Shown: positions 11,701-21,028 of the stretch, piece by piece
How the letters are laid out: every line of letters begins with the position of its first letter
How positions within the stretch are numbered: position 1 is the stretch's first letter
DNA from: Nautilus pompilius
Taxonomy: Eukaryota > Mollusca > Cephalopoda > Nautilida > Nautilidae
Reading direction: 5' to 3'
DNA length: 64,000 bases
Assembly: GCA_018389105.1 (NCBI GenBank)
Contig: JACATO010001542.1
Location: 62,001-126,000 of the forward strand
Position numbers and translations under genes: made by a program
The notes under the pieces: generated by a model
Seen by the model: only the letters and a program-made list of their open reading frames with translations
What the model was told of the DNA's origin: nothing
The model's database searches: none

Positions 11701-14364
11701 GTGTGTGTTAAAAAGAAAAACATTAAAATTTAAAAAAATATATACAAAATATGAAGCTTAACAAATCTATTATTACCTTGCTATGGAATTAATAAATGAT
11801 TGGTGTGTAATTATTATTGACTGTCATCATGCTGTGAAGCAACATCTTTAGTTTTATTCTGACTTCAGCCGACAGAATGCAGTATTAGTATTTAAAACAT
11901 TTTAAGATTCAGTGGAAATTATTATTTAGTGGGCAGGTATTATTGCAGGTTAATCAACTGGTGACCCACAGTTGGAAGTAGTTTTTTTGTCAATTTTGAT
12001 TTACTGTTAAATGAATTGTTTTATTATTATATTCGATACGTTTTAATAACTGGACTACAGGTGAAACAAAGACGAGGTTGAGAAAATGTAGTGAAAAAAC
12101 TCACTGGTAACAGACAACTCGATCTGAGTACAAAAAATTTAAAAAAAAAAAGAATTTCATCTTTTTTTAAAATAAAATTTGGTAATGTTGCCCACAACAG
12201 CAATCTGCCATTGTTTTCTGCCTTAGAGGATAAGGTAAATGCTGTTTTGTTTTTGGTAGTATATTTTTCTTGTTTATCAAAACTTTTTCACTGATATAAT
12301 CAGCATTTCATTAAAACTATTGCCGCCTGTCCTATACGTGCCCAGTGTTACGGTTGGTCGATTAAATGTTAAACAAATAGAATCCTCTGTTCCTCCATCT
12401 TTTGTTGATGGATACAAGCAGCTTGTTGTTAAAATGATCCACCAAACGTAAGATACTTCAAAGCTCTCCTTGTTTTGTTGTCTAAAAAGATGTGTAAGGT
12501 TTGGTGTGAATTGTTTGAGTTTCTTTCTTAAATGAATATTGTCCTGAAAGTTTGTTGTTGCTTCTCCTGTTTGAAATCATGGTTTTGTGGAGACATTTCT
12601 TCTTGAATATTTTGTTCATCGTGAAACTTGTGTACCTTTATTTGGTCTGGAGTAGATTGGATGGAGATTGTACTTCCTCGGCTGACATTGATTTAGAAAG
12701 TAAGTCTGAACTGCTCTCTCTCTCAAATAGTTTCGCAGTCTTGGTTTAATCAGATTCCAATTTTTACAGTACCCCAGATAATAAGGCCCTTTTCTTCACA
12801 TTCATGGATGTAACCGAATTATCATTGTCAGAAACTTTAGTCAGACATTTTCTTAAATACAGCTATCCCACGTGGCTGGCAAGACTCTAGGCTTTTGGGA
12901 AAATGGGGATTATGGCTGGGTACTTTACACATCCTGTTCACTCTATAATCATATCATGTAGAATACGGAAATAGTATTACCTTTAATATTTAAAATATAA
13001 TGACCAAAAATACTTCTATTTGCCCGTAATATCATGATGACCGTGATCTTGAGGGAGGGGAGGCTGGATGGTGGCATTTCTCTTTCATATGAGAGAGATC
13101 GGGGGTTGTCCTTATCCTTAGAACTGATAATTGAGACTGCTTCATAGTCTTTCTGAATGAAGCTCCCTGCTGAACTGCGGGACTCGTGTTTATTACCAAA
13201 TGTTTTTCTTCATAGAAATGCAAAGAAAGTTGTGCACATGGCCAACGGTGCTTAATTACAAATAATTTCATTATTTTAATCTAAATCACAACCAGTTGTT
13301 TGCATTTAAGTGCGTAAAACACGCACCAGTTGTGTTTGTTATCATATGATCATCATTACCAAATGGCGGCCCTGGTGTTGGTGCCTCTAAGCGTGTAAAC
13401 CATGGATACACAAAACTGACTGCGGTTGGTAAATCGGTATTCAATGAATTTTGCGCAGATACTCAAAACCACGGTTGACACTGGAAGACTCTGTATTTTA
13501 CTACACACCCACCCCACCGTGTTCTTGTTACCTCGTGGGAAGTTTAGATTGGCAGTTTCCTTGATGTTTTATTTAAGGGAGAGTGATAACGGGATAGGAC
13601 AAAAGGGGCAATTTCAGCAAAGGTGCAAGTTTCAAAGTTGAGTAGAATAGTTTTGTGAATGGCCTGATGTAAGCTTTACTACTACTGTTTCTTGCCTAGG
13701 GAAGTAATATTTCAACCTAATTAAATAAGATGCTGCCTCTTCAAGAGATGATTTATTGTTGATTCTTTTAAGTTTATCAAACTAATATTAAGACTCCTCT
13801 AGAAGAGAGATCAGTTTGGATGCTTACAATGAATTGGAGCCATGGAAAAATGAATTTACTAGAAAAGGAAACATGGGTGGGAGCTATTCATTTTATTTGA
13901 TCATTTGGAATTAAACTAAAAAAAATTGTTAGTGTTTAATTGTAAACAACAACAAGAGCTTCAGTCCAAAAGTTGCAGACATTGTTTTTGTATAGATTAG
14001 AGAGAGAGAGAGAGAACAGACAGACAACAGAGACATACTGAGGCAGGAGAAAGTTGCTGTAAAAAGAAAGTGAAGCTGACTTGGTGGTTCTTTTTAATGT
14101 GAAGGGTCAGAAGGCATTATTTTAATTTAGTTTTTTTTTTTTTTTGAGGCTAGTGATTTTTGTTTTAAGGATGGCATGAAAAAGAGCTTCAAAAATCTCT
14201 TCTGCCCATATTTAGTGACTGACAGTGACACAACAAAAAGAAAAAATTAAGTAAGTTGGAAAAAAAGGGGGCTAGTTCTGTTGGTACAGCTGTGTAAATA
14301 GTTGTATTAAATCTTGGCCCAAAGTGAAAACTTAAATCAGTTAACACACTATGCCTTTGCAGGT

Positions 14365-14406
14365 AGCCGCTGAACTGTCTTTAGCTGAACTCTGCAGTTC
14401 ACGGCT
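14365..14406 (+). other. short hairpin next to the candidate pre-miRNA
   Basis: AGCCG-C-TGAACTG at 14365-14377 can pair with CAGTTCACGGCT at 14395-14406, giving twelve pairs with one bulged C and a 17-nt loop. It ends 15 nt before the larger hairpin at 14422. An alternative fold inside it (TGAACTCTGCAGTTCA, 14385-14400) is also possible. It is too short to be a standard microRNA precursor by itself. Confidence 0.4.
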
Positions 14407-14421
14407 AATATAAGATACTAA

Positions 14422-14486
14422 GGATGTTCAAATGAGACCTGGCTGAATACTACTATGGCAAACAGCCAAGTTTCATTTAAATGTCC
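14422..14486 (+). ncRNA. candidate pre-miRNA hairpin
   Basis: The 24 bases at 14422-14445 pair with those at 14463-14486 around a 17-nt loop (14446-14462). By hand count there are 19 Watson-Crick pairs, three G-U wobbles and two C-A mismatches, with no bulge. The size and loop fit an animal pre-miRNA, although I see little lower-stem pairing beyond the ends. The 3' arm begins CAGCCAAGTTTCATTTAAAT. I do not recognise a conserved animal microRNA on either arm. Its position 5.6 kb after the DGCR8 stop and before the best poly(A) signal would put it inside a long DGCR8 3' UTR. It could also be the relic of a small inverted-repeat element. Confidence 0.4.
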
Positions 14487-15834
14487 CAGGTATGTTGCTG
14501 GTTATATATTTGTCTTTATTTTAAGAAAACCACTTCAGACAAAATTTTGCCAGCCCTGATAAATAGCCAGTGCTTTGCTAAAGATCAGACTAATGAAAGA
14601 ACCCCAAAGTATACTTAAAAATAATCTGAATTTTTTGTTTTGAATGATGCTAACAAAAAAACTCCTGTTAATTAAGTCTGTACTATGATAAAATGTTACT
14701 AGTAAAGCCTTTTTTTCTTGTCACCCATTAGAGTTTGTTTTTATAAAAATAATTTGTTAATCAGTTCTTTTTCATGCCACTTAAACACTAGTAATTACCA
14801 AATAAAACAGCCAGGTGAGAAATACATTGGAAGGGTGTAACGGCAGATAGAAATGGCAATGAGGAAGTTTATACAAGCATAAACTTTTATGGTGGTTGTG
14901 AACATAGGATGTTTTTCTTTAAAGAAAATTGTTCTAGGTCTCCAATTTCTTTGAGCTTGTCTGACATGAAGCTAGTAAATATTGCACAAAGCTGGGGTAT
15001 TTAACACCACCTGGTGTTGTGCATTGGCTAATTACAATTTCTCTCTCTCTGTCATTTCAGTGCATTAAAAAAAATCTTACAATAACAGGAAATAAAGCCA
15101 GAGATTCCATGCTGCTATAATTTGTTTCCAGAGATGAGTACACCTAATTTCAATATCATCTTAATGCCTTAGAAATAAATTAGCAACAGCAAGCTTAGAA
15201 TGGGCCAAATTAAAACTGATTTTACAAAACTTTCTGGATCAGCACATAAACTTCCATAAACAGCATTGTTTGCTCTATTTGAATTGCTGTCCATATTGAA
15301 AACCCCTGGTTCTTAGTAATGGGAAAGTTGCATTTTCACTTCAAAGGTGGCTCCAGTTCTAGCTACATATTAAATCTCCTGTATGGATAAGAGAGACAGA
15401 GACTTGGTGGGTGGAATGTCTGAGAGTCTACTTTTGCTTTTACTACTAAGACTTCCTCCTTGAGTCTGGATCCACTAAAGTTAACGGAATGTTGCTTCTA
15501 ATTCTTGGCTGTTTTACTTAAATAATTTCCTTTGAATCAAATTTTAAAGATCTTTTTTTAAAAAAAAAAAAAGTTTACTGTTAGATTTCTTTTTTCCATT
15601 TAAGATAATTTTGGATTTTTCTCTTTTAAAGAACTTGCGAGTCTTAGCTATTGGTCTGTGTTGTTATCTTCCACATCGGTGCATGCAGAGTGATGCTGTT
15701 TAATGTATTGTGAATTCTGCATTTGAAGGCTGCCTACTCAGATTCCAAAAATTTGCCCAATAATGATTCTGCTATTAATATTTTGATAATTTTCATGTTG
15801 AATTCCAGCTTTCTATTGGTTTAGATTATATGAA

Positions 15835-15840
15835 AATAAA
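15835..15840 (+). terminator. candidate polyadenylation signal for DGCR8
   Basis: AATAAA is followed about 20-35 bases later by a T/GT-rich stretch (TATGTGTTTTTGTTTCC). It is the best-formed poly(A) site on the + strand between the DGCR8 stop and the next transposon. Earlier AATAAA hexamers exist at 11791 and 14801, so alternative 3' ends are possible. Confidence 0.35.
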
Positions 15841-15861
15841 TATTTTATTTGCCCTATTATG

Positions 15862-16615
15862 TGTTTTTGTTTCCTTGTGACCGCTTAACTTAAGTCAGTG
15901 ATGTGGTGCTCACAGGGAAAAATGAGGTGTGATACTAAAAAAAAAATTCTGCAGATAATTTCTTTATAAAATCAACCTTCCTGACTATTTAAACCCTCAA
16001 GTTTTATTTTTAAATTCTGCACAATAGTAAATTTATGTCATTTTAATCTCACTACAAGGGTTTGCAGTGCCTATGGTCTGGCAGCAGCAGCTTGATGTTG
16101 ACTGACTGCAAATCTTCATAGAGAGGAATGCAAACAATTTGAATGCTTCATTAAAAAAGAAGAAAAATACTTGGGGGGGCCCAGTTTCTGATTTCCAGAC
16201 TTCCGTTTTATAATATACTCGGAACCGAACGATAAAGGTGCTTCACCAACCCGTCTGGCTGCAGCCACTCGATCAGTGTACAGCTTCTGATCTCTGCTGC
16301 TCAATAGCATCAATCTTCTGAATAGAACCACGCCAAAGAGGAAACTGACCTTTGACTGCGCTTAATCATTTTTCTTTAGTTTGCAACAATTAAAACTCGG
16401 CTAAATAATGATGTACTGATTACAGCTATTCTGTTAACTACAAACTTTTATTGTGGCATCTCAAGACTTAGAAATATCCCAGGACTCCCTGTTCTGAGTT
16501 TAGCTGTGCAGCCTTATATAACGGGCTATCAATTCAAAGAAATCTTTATTTTTTTAACCAAATAAACAATCTCTGCCAATGTTAATGTATGTGGAATAAA
16601 ATGGCTGGAACATTA
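15862..16615. other. intergenic, one unassigned open frame
   Basis: The only item is a minus-strand open frame at 16116-16331 with a basic, non-repetitive central part (RLMLLSSRDQKLYTDRVAAA, then LSFGSEYIIKRK). I do not recognise it. It has no ATG start and no clear splice context, so I do not annotate it as a gene. A CAG triplet run lies near 16081-16090. Confidence 0.4.
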
Positions 16616-17851
16616 CGAGGTCTGTCCAAAAATAAAATGAACTTTTAAAACAGCGTGCCAAGCAGCTTGCAACTGCAGCGATGTGTATCGGTGACCTTGG
16701 CCTTCAGTCTAATAATAGCCGCATCACGCCATGTCAGTTGGTCATTGATCTACACGTGCTAGAGTGAACGTATGTTTAGTGCACTTGGCGATTTGTTGCA
16801 AGTTGAACAATGATGGATCTTGAAAAGTAATGCATTTGTGTGAAATTCTGTTTCAAATTGGGGAAACCTTTTATGGAGACTTTTCTAATGTTGCAACAGG
16901 CCTATGGGGATGATTGTTTGAGCCGTACGCAATGGCATGAGTGGTACCAGCGTTTCAAATCGGGAAGAACATCCACCAAAGACAATCCCAAATCTGGACG
17001 ACCTTCCACGACAACAGACTATGATCACATTGAGAAAGTGCGTGCTGTGATCCGTGGAAATCGTCGCCTTACTGTCAGTGAAGTTCCCGGAGAAGTAGAC
17101 ATCTGTAAACGTTCGCGCCACATGATGTTAAAAGAAAAACTCGAACATGCATCGTATAGCTGCAAAATTTCTGCTGCGTCTGCTGACAGATGAACAAAAA
17201 GAGAACCGAATCACAGTCAGTCGGGATCTCTTTGATCGTTGAATGCTGATGAAAGCTTTCTGAAAAGTGTCATAACAGGTGACGAAATGTGGGTGTATGG
17301 CTATGATGTCGAACCAAAAAAGTAAGTCAGAGTCGCTCAAACGTGAAGGTGGTGGTGATCATCTTTTTTGATTGGAAGGGCATCGTTCACAATGAGTTTG
17401 TTCCACGTGGTCAGACGATCAATAAAGAGTTTTACTTGGATGTCCTGAGGCGGTTGAGAGGCAGTGTGAAGGAGGCCTGAGGCATGGAAAAACAAAACCT
17501 GGATGCTGCACCACGACAGCGCACCTGCTGACGTGCCACTCTTTACCCGTGACTTTTTGGCAAAGCACGGGATGACTCTTGACCCCCAGCCGCCCTACTC
17601 TCCGGATTTGGCCCCCGTGGACCTTTTTTGTTCCCAAAGTTGAAATTCATCCTGATAGGTCACTGATTTCAGACAATAGAAGGGATCGGAGAAAATTCGC
17701 AACGAGAACTGTGCACTATCCATGAAAATGCGTTGGGAGTGGTGTATCAACAGTGGAGGGAGCTGTTTTGAAGGAGATGAGTCTGATTAAATTGTAAGTA
17801 AAGCAATAATTTGTTTTTTAAAAAGTTCTGTTTCTTTTTGGACAGACCTCG
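16616..17851 (+). mobile_element. mariner-family DNA transposon, copy 2, inactive
   Basis: This is a second copy of the mariner found at 35-1329, in the same orientation and nearly the same length. The ends are CGAGGTCTGTCC and GGACAGACCTCG, flanked by TA at 16614-16615 and 17852-17853. The longest open stretch, 16840-17193, holds the paired helix-turn-helix region: CLSRTQWHEWYQRFKSGRTS, then HIEKVRAVIRGNRRLTVSEV. Catalytic-region text remains in other frames (TGDEMWVYGYD near 17276-17310, LHHDSAPAD near 17507-17533, YSPDLAPVD near 17597-17625). The frame is broken by several indels and stops, including a stop just after the start region at 16828-16830. It differs from copy 1 mainly by scattered substitutions and short indels, so both came from one active family. 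Confidence 0.93.
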
Positions 17852-18077
17852 TACAGTAGACTGAAATTTATTTTCTGGTAGTGATGTATATCCCGAGAAG
17901 ATAAAATAACAGCAAGAGGACAGACGTACTAATAATTTTTCGGTCATTTAACCAGATATGCGAGATTAGTAAATCCAAGTCGTATCTGTACACACTTCAA
18001 GGATGTAGGCTGGTTTCCCAAAATGAAACGACGAACAAATATTTCCAAAATTGTAAGTTTTATTTACCAAACGTTTA

Positions 18078-18905
18078 ACACAAGTGATCAAAGAAATATG
18101 TAAATTAGTTCCAGTATCAACATGTAAATTTGCTTTGGTTTAAAGACATGAAAAAATTGGTTTATCTTCGTATCAAACTTGGCTCTGTTAGGATGATGAT
18201 TATTCCGAAGAGCAGCTTTATGAATGGGTAGGGTAGCCATACTTGTTTGGGAGATTCCCTAGCTTTTGGTAGGAGGGCTGCCACAGGTAACCTCTGGTGT
18301 CATTTCGCTCAGTGAAGCAGAATAAACACTGACCCAGCTTCAGAGAGTTGGTATCAGCCTCAGCCAGTAAAGAGGGATCTTGATGACTCCTGGTGTTTTC
18401 TCTTTGTCTTCAGTGACTCATCCAGAGGTAATGTGAAATGTAAACAGCTCTCAAACAGAGATTACCACCAGTGCTGCTATGGTCCAAGCAGGAATTTCAT
18501 TGGGCAGGTGTACAGACTTACATCTGTTTTAGGGAGATACCCTGATTGTAATGAGGTAAAGGGCCAAAATTCTGTATCCCTATGTCTGGTGTAATTGGAG
18601 ATTACTTCATTTTAATAGATGATAAGGCTCATGTGCATATTGGTTCATCATATGCCCTATTTTCAAGACCAAATCATTACTTGTATGATATGTCCAGCAC
18701 ATTCTCCTGAGCTAAGTCCTATTGAGGATGTTTGGGATGCTCTGTGAAGATGTGTTGCTTACCTCGTGATAAGACAATAGACTACATTACCTGGGCTACG
18801 AGCAGCAGGCACATCTAATCAAGCTTCGTTTACATTCTTTTTCTCATTTCCCTTTATTCTCCTAAAATTTTTTTAATATACATATTTCTTTGATAAAAGT
18901 TGTGT
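18078..18905 (+). mobile_element. Tc1-like transposon with readable ends, decayed
   Basis: Inverted ends are present. The left end ACACAAGTGATCAAAGAAAT (from 18078) matches the reverse complement of the right end ATTTCTTTGATAAAAGTTGTGT (to 18905), with differences only in the middle. TA flanks both sides (18076-18077 and 18906-18907). Between them, fragments of a Tc1-like transposase survive on the + strand: AAMVQAGISLGRCTDLHLF near 18476-18533 and SPELSPIEDVWDAL near 18705-18746. The latter is the hallmark motif holding the last catalytic acid. At about 830 bp the copy is shorter than an autonomous element (usually about 1.3-1.7 kb), so it has lost its 5' transposase half. Confidence 0.8.
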
Positions 18906-19794
18906 TACATGAAGCAGAGTTTGTATCGATCATTTGGTGAATAAAACTTAACCGTTTTGAAAGTATCTGTTTTTGTTTGTTGCTTAACTTTTGGAAACCA
19001 GAGTATTAATTGTATCCATAAATTAAACACATCACAGAGATCTGTAATACATTTACTGGACCAATTTCCTGACTTTTGAAGAAGTAGACAAAAATGAACG
19101 GTATTTCTATCCATATTAAAAATAATTATGGCACAAAGATTAATTATTATTATGAATGGACCTATTACTCTATTACCTAATTAAAAAATATTAAAACAAT
19201 TTTTTTTTAAAAAAAAAAACTTAGCAGAATTTTCTCTTTCAGTGAACTGGGAACGGTAAACCGGATCAGGGTGAATTTTCCGATAGCATTCCATGACTTA
19301 CGGTGTGTTTAGGGTTAAGCTATCGGCCAAATGGTGGTGACAAAACTGTTCTGAATTACTGAGGTATCTGTGTTTGTTTACTCACCATTACGCTTCTGCA
19401 GATTTAGTTAATGTAAATGTTTCCTGCTAAAACAGAATAAACAAGCGAGGCGTTTTTGCTGTTTATTTTTTTTTTTTTAAGTAAAACCTGTCAAGAAATA
19501 TCCCTGTATCGGCTGGTTTTCCGCTGTGTCTCGTTATCTCAAGAAAAGATGACCATTATCATCATCATCATCATCATCATAGGATGATTTAAATAAATCC
19601 CACTGCTGTAGTATGGCAGGATTTCCTTTTTTTTTTTTAAACCTCGTATAATAATCTAACAAACTGTTCATAAATAAACTACGACATGAGACTAATATCC
19701 AAAAAGAAATCTCAAGAAACAAGACGCGCCATTCGTTACATGTCTCAGCATTACAGGAATTTCTCTTCGCCTGGGATCAGCCGCGTGGAGCAGG
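18906..19794. other. intergenic, no gene seen
   Basis: There is no recognisable coding sequence. An (ATC)n microsatellite is at about 19555-19580, which produces a spurious poly-Asp frame on the other strand. An 8-bp inverted repeat, CCGATAGC ... GCTATCGG, lies at about 19280-19326. Composition becomes less AT-rich towards 19740-19800, just before the speculative small gene. Confidence 0.5.
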
Positions 19795-21028
19795 ATGTCT
19801 AAAACTTCAGGTCGGGTTGTGGATTTTCTGGAAAGCTGCATTGAGACAACAACAGATGCAGTTGGATGGCATTCCTTGGACTCGCCGCGGCATCTTCCAG
19901 GTAATCCTTGGCGAAAAGCGACGATGCTGAACCGCCAGACATGGACAGTGAAAGCAAACGCAGGTTTTTGTCGTGTTTTTAGATTTTATTTCATTCTTTA
20001 CAAAACCGGCCGCTCGAGCCAGATTTCATCATCCACGTTATTGTTTTTGGGCTCCTTCGGTTTGTTTTTTTTTTGTCATTTTTGTTTTTAAAATTTTTTT
20101 GTTGTTGTTTCATCTTTAGCTTTTGCATCTAGTTTTACTTTGCATTTTCATTGTTTCCAGTCATTTTGTAAAAAGCGTCCAGAGACATCCAAGAAAAACT
20201 TCCTGCACAGTCCAGAGATTGTTGCAAGCCAGCCACAGTTAGAGAGAGAGAGGGGGGGGGAGAAAGGAGAAAAAAAGAAGGGAAAAGCATCTCAGCACAG
20301 TCGTCAATCTGAAAAAAAAAAAAGGGAAACAAAAGGAAAGTGACTCTAGATCTTTCTTCACATTGATGACAGGACGCGGTAATTCCACCCTTTCCAAAAG
20401 ACATCAGATATCCTCAAAATATCTCTGGAAGTCTTGCGTAAGTCTCAATAATTTCTTGCCTCCTTATAACTAGGACGTGAAACTAAACGGAGAGTTCAGT
20501 AGGGGACCCGTGATTTACTAGTCAGACGAATGCAGGATAAATTCTTTTTGTTAACTGATCTCTCTTACACCCATCACAAATATTCTGAAAACAAACCCCC
20601 TGACAGATGCCAGCCTAAAGGGAGAGAGGACTTAAGTGAACGTTACTAAGCAGGGAGGTGACAAATCGAGGCATTTAAAAAACACAAGATAAAGAAATAC
20701 AAACAGCAAATGTGTAGTTAGTTCATTTCAGCAGTTACAGGAGGTAGAAAGATATGACATACACAAGAATCTCTGGGAAAGAGAAACAGCCATCAATATT
20801 GGTTCAAGCTGATTAATTGTACTATACCAACTACACTTCCTGGTATTGTTTTGAAGTGATGACGCCAGCACCACAGTATAGGTCTGTCTGTTCATTAGTT
20901 ACCTATATTAACACTGGTAAGGTGATGGGAAGAACATAAGCTGACCATGAGCAACTCAAATGACTCTGTTGTTGTTGTTTGGTTCTGCAGGCTGGTTTGC
21001 TACAGCTGCATCCTCAAAGAAAAGATGA
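19795..21028 (+). CDS. speculative two-exon small protein gene
   Basis: Unrecognised and low confidence. An ATG at 19795 opens 35 codons beginning MSKTSGRVVDFLESCIETTT and ends at CTTCCAG|GTAATC (19900/19901). A good acceptor lies at 20990, GTTGTTTGGTTCTGCAG after a T/G-rich tract. Joining 19795-19900 to 20991-21028 keeps the frame and ends at TGA, giving 47 residues with a basic end (ATAASSKKR). The local sequence at the first exon is less AT-rich than its surroundings, as a promoter-near exon might be, and an AATAAA is at 21491-21496. Against it: no homologue comes to mind, the frame is short, and such joins arise by chance in sequence this long. It could equally be a noncoding transcript or nothing. 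Confidence 0.22.

Larger units (their letters stand above)
8777..15861 (+). other. possible very long DGCR8 3' UTR, otherwise intergenic
   Basis: This stretch of about 7 kb holds no open frame I recognise and no transposon end, unlike the DNA on both sides. AATAAA signals occur at 11791-11796, 14801-14806 and 15835-15840. The last is followed by TTATTTGCCC and then a GT-rich run (TATGTGTTTTTG), the usual form of a cleavage and polyadenylation site. A Pumilio-type TGTAAATA is at 14293-14300. A GA microsatellite is at about 13999-14014. Whether transcription from DGCR8 really runs this far is inference; no RNA data are available. Confidence 0.35.

Noticed and set aside
19534-19722. Minus-strand frame with a run of aspartates
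   Set aside because: The aspartates come from the ATC microsatellite; no other support.
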